A DNA stretch of 27,500 nucleotides from Chrysomallon squamiferum (GCA_012295275.1 CM022672.1:6141443-6168942), one strand, 5' to 3'; positions 1 through 19,689 are shown, numbered from the stretch's first letter. Numbers and translations: made by a program. Notes: generated by a model not told the origin, from the letters alone.

Positions 1-533
1 GCATTTATTTATTAAGTTCAGGTAACACCTTTCTAAAGTGTGGATACGCATGGCCTAGCGAGGATCAATGTTGAGATCATTCGGCGAGCAATAACAGTGT
101 AGAAACAGCAAGAGGTATATCGGCGTACAACGAAAGAAGAAGAAGAAGAGAATGCACTTGTTTGGCTCGGTCTGTCTGTCCGAAATGACCGCATAAGCCT
201 GTTCGTATAGCTGTTACAAATAACAATATAAAAAAAAAAAACAGCTGGAGAGAGACACATTTTTGAGTAAACCTATCAACTTTGTAGAGGAAGGTGTTTA
301 CTGACTGTTACTGTTATCATTTCTCAGTGTCATTCGGTCTGTGGGACTTTTTGTAAAAAAAAAAAAATAATAATAATAAATAAACAAATTAAATAAATAG
401 CTCTACACTGGTCGAACATGTCTTGACCACAGAACTTGACTTAGTTTTTGGAAAAATCGTTCAATATTGTTTAAGAAGATCGAGGCTTTTTTTTTTTTAC
501 TGTTTTCACTTTTTGTTATTGTTTCCTTCATCG
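1..533 (+). promoter_or_regulatory. 5' flank and presumed 5' UTR of Barhl
   Basis: This is the sequence upstream of the Barhl start codon. It contains a TATAAAA-like run at 227-233, an E-box CAGCTG at 242-247, A-runs near 230-241 and 355-367, and a short AAT repeat at 366-381. A pyrimidine-rich stretch ending TTCTCAG (321-327), preceded by a TACTGAC-like branch sequence near 298-304, could be a 3' splice site, which would make 328 onward a 5' UTR exon. None of this fixes the transcription start, and the real promoter may lie off the left edge. The in-frame stop TAA at 390-392 closes the coding frame upstream. Confidence 0.4.
418..426 (+). other. minimal upstream ORF (ATG TCT TGA)
   Basis: A three-codon upstream reading frame (Met-Ser-stop) lies 108 bases before the main ATG and in a different frame. 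If the transcript begins upstream of it, scanning ribosomes would have to pass or reinitiate here, which would lower translation of Barhl. The sequence is plain to see, but whether it is transcribed is not known. Confidence 0.3.
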
Positions 534-9640
<9,107 letters not shown>

Positions 9641-10016
9641 CAGAACGAGACGCAAATCAGGACGCTGAGTTTATTTTGCTCTGTAATGGAGCGATGTGTG
9701 AAAGAACCAGACGTTGGGAAAAACGCTAAACGTTATTGCGGACGCGAGCCTCGAAATGATGGTCGAGTTTATGTAAATCTTTTTTTTTTAATCAAACACG
9801 CATAAAGTGCTACAAGTTAGAAAGAAAATTGTCGGAAAAATTAAAAATGTTGTTGGTAGCTTAATGTGGTCAGTTTTGAAACACTTTCAGTGACAAAGAT
9901 CTTCTTTAAGCTACGGTTACTGTAATAATCAGTCTGTGTAATAATATTGTAGTTATATTACTTTTTGTTACAGTTAATGAACAATACAAAAAAAAAATAA
10001 AGCATGTTTTTTGCAA
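9641..10016 (+). other. 3' UTR of Barhl
   Basis: About 375 bases run from the stop codon to the predicted cleavage region. The first 150 bases are complex, with CpGs (for example CGGACGCGAGCCTCG near 9740-9754), and the rest is AT-rich. The end is set by the signal at 9996-10001. Further AATAAA copies at about 10075 and 10096 allow a slightly longer form. Confidence 0.55.
9996..10001 (+). terminator. polyadenylation signal AATAAA
   Basis: A canonical hexamer lies about 355 bases after the stop codon, with a CA cleavage option 12-16 bases downstream and T-rich sequence following. It sits within an A-run, so chance is possible. Confidence 0.5.
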
Positions 10017-11353
10017 CATCAGAGTCTTTATTCAGATTTCAATATTTCTTGATGATCGAATTCGTTAGATGATGAATAAAATGTGTAGAAATCAAATAAA
10101 CACTTACTGGCTTGAAGAGAAAAACGTGATAACGCTTAAAATTATAAACTGAGATGACAGTTCTGGATATGATAGATCTGTAGACATTTACTGAGGTTAT
10201 TTGCACTAAGAATATCACAAGAAACCTGTATGTTTTAAACTGAGCTACAGAGCCGATTATTTGGACATTTTGTATTCTCTGCTGTGACCTGCAAGCAGTT
10301 TAAGCTCTTCTGTAGTAACCTTCATCAACTTACTCTACGTTACGTCCTCCGATGTTTAGAGAATTTGAAATAATTTTTAAATCACTTTTAATAACAGTAC
10401 CAACTTTACGGTATTCATTTCCTTGTAGAATATTCATCAAAATTTGGTTTACAGTTGAGTGTCGCTTCACTCTGAACGTATGACAGTTACAGTGAATGTT
10501 CTTACTGTAATTTTCTAATTATAGTTTTCATTTTATTAGCATCACTGCACCTTTTTTCGTAACGATAAAATTCGTAATACTGGTTTCAGCAGGTATCAGC
10601 ATTTATCAAAAATAAATGTATATGTATTTTTAAAACGAAGATGAAAACTATATCTTAACGACGTATTTATATTTATTATAAAATTTATTATAAAAAAAAA
10701 AAATGTTCACAAATATATTTTTTGTATTATTTTTTTTTTTTTTTTTTTTTTCTTTCATTTTTAAAAATCTCTACCATAGAACAAAAATAAATAGAAAATA
10801 TTTAAGGACTAAAAAAAAATGTTCAAGTCAAGGATAAAAGACATTATGACAGATTTTTATTTTTATTTTATTGTTTTAATAAAAGATATTCTTATGTTAA
10901 AACTTGTGTTTGTCTTCTTTGTTTTTAAATGAATTTAAGAAAAACAAAATGAAAACGAAATGACACTTTTCCCAAATGAAAAGATTCAAATGGTGTTTGC
11001 TGTTTCAAAGTTTTTAAAGATAACTTTTAATAAAAATGACAGTATTTTTTGTCTATAATTTTAAAAAATCTACATCAGTGTTTCAAAATAAATTTACGTG
11101 TTATATAGAACATTTTCAGATAGATTAATTTTGCAAAATATTAAAAAAAAATTTAGACTGATTTGTATAACTGTACCCGTCTGCTTGATAGTGACAATAT
11201 AAAAATAAAGTTAAAAAAAAAAAAAATAATAATAATTATATATATCTAGATAGATATATAGATATATATCTAACAAATGAATGCAAAATTAATTATCAAA
11301 TTATTCCAAATTATGTTTTCATTTGAAATATCAATGGAATTTAACAACAACAC

Positions 11354-11357
<4 letters not shown>
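10017..11357. other. AT-rich intergenic filler, no gene seen
   Basis: No convincing ORF or RNA gene is visible. It holds a T-run at about 10730-10752, A-runs at about 10693 and 11213-11226, and a 14-bp palindrome TAGATATATATCTA at 11259-11272. Confidence 0.6.
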
Positions 11358-11416
<59 letters not shown>

Positions 11417-11433
11417 AAAAAAAAAAAAAAAAA
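11358..11433 (+). repeat. ATT array ending in an A-run
   Basis: About 19 ATT units (11358-11415) pass directly into about 18 A residues. Confidence 0.9.
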
Positions 11434-11840
11434 TCTTATATTAACAAAAACCTGTCAGTTTCTGTCGTGCAAAAACTGTGAAACTCCTGGAAAATGTTAG
11501 CAATAAAATAAAATGTTATTAATTGATATTTATTTATTTTTTATTTTTTTCGTTATCGTCTTCTTCTTTTTGTGTTCTCTTCTTTTTCTTCTTTATTATC
11601 AAAAATTTTTTCTTCTTTTCATTATCATCATCATGTTTTCCCTCTTCTTCTTTTTATTATTACTACTACTTCTACAACTACTATTATTACAACGACTACT
11701 ACTACTACTAATATTACTTCTACAAATACTATTATTACAACCACTGCTACTACTACTAATATTATCACCACTATTACTTTTATTTATACGGTTGTTGCTG
11801 CTGCTCCTGTTACTATTGTTTATTAATTATATTTCGAGCG
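11434..11840 (+). repeat. TTC-rich and ACT/ATT imperfect triplet array
   Basis: Interrupted TTC/TTT units (about 11540-11655) are followed by ACT, ATT and ACC units (about 11656-11782). The ORFs of 62-152 residues across it are low-complexity Leu/Phe/Thr artefacts. Confidence 0.8.
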
Positions 11841-12250
11841 ATCACAACATAAAGTCCATTCTTTTCCACAATAACGATCCACAAGACCTCTGGCAGAGAA
11901 CCGAAATAAAGTTCAGTGTATTTCACTCGTTCACTAACTGCATTCATTTGTTAGACAACGTTAGAATTTGAAACCTTTCTACCTTGAAATAAACGGCCAA
12001 GTTTGCTTTGTAAAGTTACGGAAAAATCCACAAGAGGACGCCACCAGACAATACACCCCCCGCTGCTGAATTCACGATGACCACAGACCGCGTGATGAGG
12101 TACCGTGTACGTCTAAAAGGTACTTCCTGTAAATAGATAATCTAGTGATGCCAGTATGGAAATCGATTACTAGTACCAGATAGGCATTTGATAATCTGTC
12201 GAGCGAGAAAATATGGAAATGATACTTCCGGTCGTAGAGATCGATTTTTT
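11841..12250. promoter_or_regulatory. candidate enhancer with ordered ETS and GATA sites
   Basis: A complex island with a notable cluster: ACTTCCTGT (12122-12130, ETS), GATAATCT (12136-12143, GATA core), TATGGAAAT (12155-12163), GATAATCT again (12190-12197), TATGGAAAT again (12212-12220), and ACTTCCGGT (12224-12232, ETS). Each GATAATCT is followed by TATGGAAAT 19 or 22 bases later, and an ATCGATT follows each half. No ORF of note. The motifs are seen directly; enhancer activity is inferred. Confidence 0.45.
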
Positions 12251-13000
12251 TTTTTTTTTTTCCTCCCTCTGAAACTGAGATCGGCAGTTCGTTTTTATGC
12301 CCATTAATAAGGGAAGATACAAAATAGATGTGAAGAATAAGTGTGTTTTAGGCGATGATGCGTGAAGCTGATGTCAGACCGTGAAGCGGTTTTGTGTGTA
12401 GAGCTTTTTTTTTATGTGAGGAAATGCTTCGTGAATTCAGGAAGACTTTCATAGAGAAAAGCTTTCTCGAGCTATTTGTTTGTTTATTTGTTTGTTTGTT
12501 TGTTTGTTTGTTTGCGTATTTATCTATTTATTTATGGATGGCTAGTTTGTTTATTTTGTTTGTTAGTTTGTTAGTTTGGTTATTTTATATTATTTTATTT
12601 ATTTTATGTTATTCCATGTTTTATTTTGTTTTATTTTATTTATTTAAAAATTTTTGTTTCGTTTTGTTATGTTATTGTTAACTGTTTTTTTTTTTTTTTT
12701 TTTTTTTTTGTTGTTGTTGTTTTGTTTTTTAATTTAATTAAATTATTATTTTTTTTTAGTTTTAGTTCCACGAGAGTTCTTTTTGTCTATTTTGCTCTTT
12801 TTGATTTAGTATTTTATTTTGTTTCTAATAAACATTTTCTTGCAAATAAAATATCTTATGTTCCTTAAATGAAAAATTGTTATGTTTACGAATAATTTGA
12901 AAAATGAAACATTAAATTTTATTATTTCCTGCACACAAAGGAAACATTTGCGTCTAAATTATATAAGTATACAAATAAATAATTATATAATTTTCATTAA
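12251..13000. repeat. T-rich low-complexity field with TTTG array
   Basis: A T-run at 12246-12261, a TTTG array (about 12478-12514), TTTTA pentamers near 12580-12645, and a T-run of about 24 at 12686-12709. Short hydrophobic ORFs here are compositional. Confidence 0.8.
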
Positions 13001-13047
13001 AGAAATCATAATTGCAGTCGTTGAAATCAATTAATTATTTAAGAATA

Positions 13048-13135
13048 TCTCTCTTTTATTCTCGCTCCCTCGACTTTCTCTCACTCTCTCCTTCGTCACT
13101 CCCTCCCTTTGTCGCTCTCTGCCCCCTATCTGTTC
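13048..13135. repeat. polypyrimidine tract
   Basis: About 85 bases, nearly all C and T on the + strand, built of CTCTC, CCCTC and TTTCTC blocks. It could bind GAGA-type factors or form a triplex, but there is no direct evidence. Confidence 0.6.
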
Positions 13136-13500
13136 GTACGTGTGGTGTTTTCATGTGTGTTTTTGTGCGTGTAAATCCTAAATCCAACTCACATCAGCAC
13201 AGCGTTTATAACTAACCCAGTGGCAAGAAAAGAGGAGTTTAAATATTATAAAATAAAGATGTGTTCGGCGGTTTTTGCATATTTCACTACGCTCAAAACT
13301 TGTTTCTATTTTTTTATTAACATTTTAAATGAAATACCAGTAATTCTTTTAACCACTAAAATGTTTGTTTCCCATCTTATCAAATTACTTACCCCCCAAA
13401 AAAAAAAAAAAAAAAAACAGTTCGTCGAAGATAAAAGGGGGTACGTACGGAAAAAAATAAAAAAAAGAAGAAAAAAAAAAAATCATAACGAAATGACTAA
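13136..13500. other. AT-rich stretch with A-runs, no gene seen
   Basis: This stretch contains A-runs at about 13400-13418 and 13451-13482. The 96-residue + strand ORF crossing it is Lys/Phe-rich by composition and matches no family I know. Confidence 0.5.
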
Positions 13501-13830
13501 GTCAATTTAAAAGTTCGTGCGAGCAAGCAAAATAACGACTGGAGTTAGTCACACTCTTTTCTTTAGAAAGAATCCACGTCGTAAATATTAACTTTAGCTT
13601 TATCATTTCATGTCGCCTGAACCCCCTAACTGTGTTCAGTGGGGCCGTGCGATCAGGAGACACTTGGCTTATCGCGGTAATCAACGCGCCCGCCCAATCA
13701 GACTAGCTCTGCGTTGTCTTGTTCTCAAAACAACGTCTGTGCACACAGCATTGTTTAAGATGACTGTAAGCTAGCAATATGAGATACATACAGCGACTGC
13801 GTCTAAGTTCTCACTTTAAAAAAATATAAA
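13501..13830. promoter_or_regulatory. complex island with adjoining GC box and CCAAT box
   Basis: A GC-richer island. GCCCGCCC (13688-13695, GC-box type) directly overlaps CCAATCAG (13694-13701, an NF-Y type CCAAT box). This pairing is typical of promoters, so an unseen transcript on either strand is possible, but no coding exon is visible nearby. Confidence 0.35.
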
Positions 13831-14340
13831 AATAAAAATAAATAACCGTAAAGAAATTTTTTTTTTTTTTTTTTTATTCAAAAACAAATTATGAACAGTT
13901 TGTAAAATATCTGTCAGCTTGAACAAAGTTGATGTTATCTTGTTTTAAGTTTGTTAATAAATAAGTTCGGAATTGTCAATAGATAAATGAATAAGGAAAA
14001 AAAAAAGAAGCGATAAATAATTTTAAACAGCTAGAATAGCTATAACGTTACTAGTCCTATTGCTACTACTCGTAATACTAATAGTACTAATGGTTTATAA
14101 ATAGTCCTAATACTATAGAAATAATGTTAATACTAATAGTATTAATACTATACAAATAATGTTAGTTCTAACAGTACAACTAATAATAAAAGCGGCAACA
14201 GTATTAGTAACTAAATGGTAATAGAAGTGATAGTTATGGTAATAGAAGTGATAGTAATGGTAATACAAGTGATAGTAATAACAGTATCAGTGGCATTATC
14301 GAGACAGTAATAGTTGTAATGGTAGCAGAAGAAGAAAAAG
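13831..14340. repeat. AT-rich sequence with degenerate ACT/AGT triplets and a 21-bp minisatellite
   Basis: A T-run at about 13857-13876 is followed by loosely repeated AATACTAATAGT sequences (about 14076-14170). Then come three 21-bp units starting ATGGTAATAGAAGTGATAGT at 14215, 14236 and 14257, ending at 14277, with only two or three differences among them. Confidence 0.8.
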
Positions 14341-14735
14341 ATGATTATTTTTTCTTCATTTCATTTCATAATAATTAAATAAATAATATAATCATTACTG
14401 AATTAAACATCATTAATTTCTAGTTAACACATCGTTTAAAACAGAACGAGTGTTAGTTTTTTATGTTTTTTATTCGTTATTCTTATTTTAATGATAGTTT
14501 TCATACACCCTATATTTAGTCACGTACATCTTCTTTTAACTAACACATACTTCGTTTATTTCAAAACTGTATTGATTCTATTTATGTCACCATATCTTTT
14601 ATTATTATCATCATCATCAGCATCATCATCATCATCATTATTATTATCGTTATTATCATTATTCATTTTATCTTTAAAAAAAAAAAAAAAAAAAAAAATG
14701 CTTGTTAACTGTAAAATCTCTGTCAATGAAAATTT
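14341..14735. repeat. AT-rich sequence with ATT/ATC array and A-run
   Basis: ATT and ATC units at about 14600-14665 are followed by an A-run of about 23 (14676-14698). ORFs on both strands across it are triplet artefacts. Confidence 0.75.
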
Positions 14736-15225
14736 ACGAAAATAAAGCACGCCTGCTTGTCTCTCTGTCGACTGTGACAAGGTGCGTGGGACGACCTCCA
14801 TATCGTAAAGACTGGTTGCATATTAAGTGTCGTCTTTCTAACTGCCTATCAGCACAACGTGTCTAGACTGCATGTCTTGACTCCTTTTTACTTCTGTGAA
14901 CCAGAAAAACACGGCAGAACAATGACCAGATTGACTCCTGATCCCAACACGCAATCCCAAGAAACTCGAGTCAGCCGAGTTCCTCCCCTTTCAGAAAAGC
15001 AATAAAGCATTCTTGGATATTTCATTTGCATGTACCTGTTTTTCCGTGCCAGTAGATTGGCATAATGAGCGCGGCAGACTTGAAGACAGATACAGTTTAA
15101 CCATTTAAACTGCTGAAAATAAATCTGGGTATATCACACTCACACGTTCTGAACGAGTTTTAATGAGTATCGGCTTGCAAGAAAAATGCTTTTGTTTAAA
15201 GCATGGAAAGAGATAAAAAGACGTG
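14736..15225. promoter_or_regulatory. candidate enhancer with POU octamer
   Basis: About 490 bases of complex sequence with an exact POU octamer ATTTGCAT at 15024-15031. A CSL-like GTGGGAC lies near 14787-14793. No exon is recognisable. Confidence 0.35.
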
Positions 15226-15356
15226 AATTGTTCCATTACTACTATTACTATTTCTACTACTAATACTACTAATACTAATACTGTTACTACTACTACTACT
15301 AGAAATAATGTTTCTATTACTGTTACTATTATTACTACTACTACTACTATTATTAT

Positions 15357-15397
<41 letters not shown>

Positions 15398-15430
15398 TTG
15401 CTACTACTACTACTAAAACTTCTACTACTA
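15226..15430. repeat. alternating ACT and AGT arrays (self-complementary)
   Basis: ACT-type units (about 15236-15350) are followed by a pure AGT run (about 15357-15396) and then ACT again (about 15400-15430). Because AGT is the reverse complement of ACT, the middle block can pair with either flank. Poly-Thr, poly-Ser, poly-Val and poly-Leu ORFs here are artefacts. Confidence 0.88.
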
Positions 15431-15804
15431 TCTTTCGAGAATCCATTATTAAAAATCGAAAAATTTATAATAATATTCATGTCGATAAATAAAATTATAA
15501 ATATAACTCAGCTATGTAAGAGATATTTAACAGCAGATCGTATCGGTTTGACTGTGTTAATAGGATGGTTTATGTGGTAAGAGACACGAAACAACACCGT
15601 ACTTTCTCTACACCTTACTGTTCATATAATAATTAAACATTCACATATACACTGATATTTCTTTTAAGTCATCACAGTTATGCTGCTCAGCTATTACAAA
15701 ACCTGCTATATTATATGTCTTGTTATCTATTTTATATCTTTTTTTTTTTTTTTTGGTCTTTATCATCTACATCATCAGTTAATGAAATCCTGAAACATAT
15801 TATT

Positions 15805-15880
15805 GCATCAGATATACACATACTTGTATCAGATATATACAGGATAGTATCAGATATACACATACTAGTATCAGATATAC
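15805..15880. repeat. 21-bp minisatellite, 3.6 copies
   Basis: Units start at 15805, 15826, 15847 and 15868 with the core TATCAGATATA, for example GTATCAGATATACACATAC at 15847-15865. The fourth unit is cut short at 15880. Confidence 0.9.
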
Positions 15881-16439
15881 GTTTCTGAAGAAATGGTTTG
15901 ATGATTCACTAATAGAATGCCGTGTGATGTGATATATTGCAAATAAATTAATTTTTAACGACATACGACGAAGAAGAAGAAGAAATTGGAAGAAGAAAAA
16001 GAAGAAAAATTCTACTATAGTGTATGTATTTTGTAATATAAAAAAAAGTTTTTGATGGGGTTTTAAAAAAAAAAAATTATTTGCATTCTTTTCTTGTAAA
16101 ACTTTTTAAAACTTAAATAAGGATCGTGAGAATTGATCAGCGTTTTGGCTAAAGATAAAATAAATGTAACATTGAAATTCAATACTGAAAGCAAAGAAAA
16201 TAATATTATTTAATTTAATTCACTATAGAAAACAAATTCATAATTTAAATGCCATTTCACAGGAAATGAATTATAATTTAAATGCACTGGACAAAAAAAA
16301 GAAAGAAAATTACACCAAAAAAAAAGGCGATTCAGCGATAAAATTTTATTTTAAATACCATATCGTTTAGGTAATTTCACGACAATTAGAATAAACTATA
16401 ATTTAAAATTTTTTTTTTTAAAAAACTAAGCACCACATT
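15881..16439. other. AT-rich filler with GAA tract, no gene seen
   Basis: GAA units occupy about 15968-16008. The rest is AA/TT-rich with A-runs near 16066 and 16313. GAATTATAATTTAAATGC near 16267-16284 nearly repeats ATTCATAATTTAAATGC near 16235-16251. Confidence 0.5.
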
Positions 16440-17340
16440 TATTTTGTTATTCGAAGCTTCAATCGCCGTTAGGCAGTCGTCAGAATTTGCATCCGTCCTG
16501 ATTTTATCGACTTTGATTTACGAGAAGGAACAAAGCCAGTTTAGGATTTATCGCCATCGAGTGAAAGGATACCCCTGATCCGCCACTAACTCTAAACGAT
16601 TTTCCTAGAGATACACCAAATCTGTCACCGATCACGACAACCCGCCCTTTCCAGACCCGATGTCGGCTTTGGTCGGAGACAAGGAGCAGGTAACTCTATA
16701 TCCGACTCCGCCGCTAAATGGATGAGCTCGCTGGGAAGGCTAAATCGAAGCCGGCAATTAGTTAAACCTTTATAGCCCAAAGTTGCAGGCGCTGACAGTT
16801 CCGTGGGCGTGTCAGGGTCTAAGTATATATCCCGATTTGGATGGCGAACAGCGAAACCATATGGATGGAGCGGATGTAGCTGTTCTCCATGGTTCCCCGT
16901 CATCCATTAGGCTAAAGCCTCGTGACCATATGGTCATTAACGACGCTGATTAGCATTTACAAATATGGGTTCTTAGAAGGTAATTTCTTCAAGCGTCTTT
17001 TATCGCAGATAGCGAGATAAGACCCGATCCTAAATTGTCGTATTTAAATATCGTTTCCTCACAGTCGCTGCAACGAATACCTTTAAATAAAACATGTGGC
17101 GGTTGAGAACCGTGCGCCATTGTTCAAAACACGGCGACGATAAATCGGAAGAACCATCTGTTTAAAAATGTATCTTTAGAAAGCAAAACTCTTCTCAAGT
17201 TTTGGTAAATGTGTTTAACGTTTGTCACTGCGACTTCGGCGTCAGTGTGTAAAACTTGGTTTCGGTGCTTAGAAGAGGTTTTTTTAACAATTTTGGTATT
17301 TGAGTTATAAACGTCAGTCCGCAACTTTATTCACAAGTTT
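16440..17340. promoter_or_regulatory. large complex island, candidate enhancer
   Basis: About 900 bases of unique, GC-richer sequence, one of the two largest islands downstream of the gene. It has an exact octamer ATTTGCAT (16485-16492), the E-box ACCATATGG (16856-16864), and a perfect 14-bp palindrome TGACCATATGGTCA (16923-16936). A 92-residue minus-strand ORF (16625-16903) is not low-complexity, but it has no known domain and no splice or initiation context. I favour a regulatory element over a gene. Confidence 0.45.
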
Positions 17341-18295
17341 GATGTTTGTTTTCATATCTATGGTGACACCAGATTGGAAGTTTTATAACGTTGTAATTGG
17401 GTCGGAACCCTGTTTTCAAGTTTATTAATTTATTTTGTTGTGGTTTGTTTTATTTCATGGTATATTAACTGGTCCCAGTTCATTCACTGTCAATGCATCA
17501 TGCTAAGTTTGTTTAAACGTCTCCGGTATATTTTGTTCTTTATTTTACTTACCATAGTTCTGAAGTTCTTCAAGACCTAATAAATCAGACAGTACTGGAT
17601 TACAAGTGTAACCAAAGAAATTTGGTTATTATTATTATGAATGTACACAAGTATTAAATTTGAATGTGTTTATTTCAGGCAGAAATAGGTTTATATAATT
17701 ATACTTATTTTTAACACATAGCAGAAAAAAAGACATTCAGTTGAATATCAAATGGAAAGAACATTCTAATTTTCAAATAATTATGGTAAGTCTTAAGTAT
17801 TCATGTTACTCTTGCTGATTTACAATAAATGTTTATTGTTAACATAGCGACAAATAATGTGAATACAAACGTACAAACACGTACGTTCATACATATATTC
17901 ATATATTCATACACACATATATGCATCAATACATATATAAATGCATATATCTATATATATATATATACACACACTAACTTATATACGTTATTATATAACA
18001 AAAAGAAATAATTCAAAGTTGAACTTACGAAATTTCAGAATTTTACGTTTACTTATTTAAATACTTAATTTGAGAAAAAAACAACAACAAAAAAAACAAG
18101 TTCTGAAGAATGAAACTTGCATCCTTTTAGAAATAAATACTACGTATATATAAATTAATTTCCTAATTCATCAGCCAAATTATCTCACGTAAGGTCAGAA
18201 ACAAAAACATAAAACTGGTCGAGACTAACAAGTGTTTTAAAACTACGTGTTATTAACACGCACGTACAATCTTTTGGAAGAAAAAGAATAATAAT
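17341..18295. other. AT-rich filler with CATA/TA tracts, no gene seen
   Basis: CATA-like and TA repeats at about 17875-17985 and ATA units near 18286-18302. No convincing ORF or RNA gene. Confidence 0.55.
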
Positions 18296-18299
18296 AATA

Positions 18300-18620
18300 A
18301 TAATTACTGACAAAAATCCTGTTAAGTGCGTGCAGAAGTCTATTGGGAAATTCCCACGAAAACCAACGAGTGACAGACTTTTCGTTGGTAATTTTTAAAT
18401 GATGGTTGTTTTTGATTATCGCAAATTAATATAAAATATTTATGTCGGAGCTGGATTTACTGATGAGCGTTGTGCTGAGACCGGGGATATATTACGAGTT
18501 AAGCGAGAGGGAAAATACTCTAAGGGATTTTACTTCTCCATGCAAAAGTCGCCATGTCGCCATATTGCATTGGCGGTTAGCACGCCATTCTTGATACTGA
18601 CATGCGTGCTAAGTTTCTGT
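18300..18620. promoter_or_regulatory. candidate signal-responsive element: Rel site, CSL site and hairpin
   Basis: GGGAAATTCCC (18345-18355) is a perfect palindromic kappaB-type site. Overlapping it, TTCCCACG (18351-18358) is the reverse complement of CGTGGGAA, the canonical Su(H)/RBPJ site. Six bases on, ACCAACGA (18362-18369) and TCGTTGGT (18382-18389) form an 8-bp stem with a 12-base loop holding TGACAG. An octamer-like ATGCAAAA (18540-18547) and a YY1-like GCCATATT follow. No ORF. Confidence 0.45.
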
Positions 18621-18959
18621 TTCCAACTGAAAAAATCTTTCCATTGAGAACTAATTACTTTTGCCACAGTAATCTGGAAAATGCGATCGTTTTTTTTATA
18701 GCTTTAAATTTCCATGACTTTTCTATACTTTTATTAGCCTTGCAAAACAAAAAACAACTATGTTTAAAAAAGAAAGAAACACACATACTTCAGTCATGGT
18801 TTCGATTCGATAAGAAATTGGTTATAATACCTTTCTTTTTTCTTTTTTTTTTCTGTCAGTTTGTTTATTCAAATGAGCACCTGTCCTTAGAAATATTTTC
18901 TTCATTGTTCTTTTCGTGTCTTTTAACCAAATAACATTTTCTTAATTTTAACAATTGCG
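18621..18959. other. T-rich stretch, no gene seen
   Basis: A Phe/Leu/Lys-rich ORF (18602-18934) crosses this stretch but begins at a CTG-type codon near the island edge and has no recognisable domain. Its T-runs explain its composition. Confidence 0.4.
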
Positions 18960-19250
18960 TTTCCCATTCTTGTTATCGGATTTCGGAATTTGAAGAAAAT
19001 GAACTGATTCCACAATGCCGTTTGTACCATTAGTAACAGATATAATGTCTTGATTAGAGAAATCTTTGATTTCTAGCAGATACTCGTTGATTGGAAGTAG
19101 ATTGCTTTGTGGACTGTGAATGATTTTGTGTTATTGTTTCGCAATGTGCGGGCACCTGCGAAGTTAAGCAAAAAGTAACCTTTATTTTGTTTCTGAAACG
19201 AAGCCAGTTTTTCGATTCTACGTTGATTGACTTAACGATAAACCTTACAC
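18960..19250. promoter_or_regulatory. small complex island
   Basis: Non-repetitive sequence between T-rich tracts, including GCAATGTGCGGGCACCTGCG near 19141-19160 with the E-box CACCTG. No coding evidence. Confidence 0.25.
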
Positions 19251-19689
19251 ACTTTTTATTTCTTTTATTTTTCTTTCTTTTTTGTTTTTTTTTTTTTTTC
19301 TTTTTTTTTTTTCACTTTTATGTTATTGTTTATCTTTTTCCAATAATAATAACACCAACAACAATAACAAAAAAATAACTACTATTAAATGTTTAATACT
19401 AATAAAACAGTAGAAGTAATATATTTATTTATTATAAATTATTTCACATACATTTCCCAGATTTTCAAGAATCTTTTCCAATACGGAACAAGACTTTAAT
19501 GAATAAAATGAAAAATTGCTTGTAATATCTCAAACGAAAATAAATAAAACAAAACGAAACTAAAATCTTTTTATCACAACACTTTCATGGTGAAAACTGT
19601 TCTATACACTGGACTGAAATCTACACAATCTACAACTGCGTTAGGTTTATCAACTGTTCTATCTAAATTTGTAAGTAATATGTATGTAA
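19251..19689. other. T-rich then AT-rich filler, no gene seen
   Basis: Long T-runs at about 19284-19312, AAC/AAT units near 19340-19376, and AT-rich unique sequence after that. Confidence 0.5.

Noticed and set aside
16625-16903. 92-residue minus-strand ORF in a GC-richer island
   Set aside because: It is not low-complexity, so I looked twice, but it has no recognisable domain, no splice or polyadenylation context, and is of a length expected by chance in GC-richer sequence.
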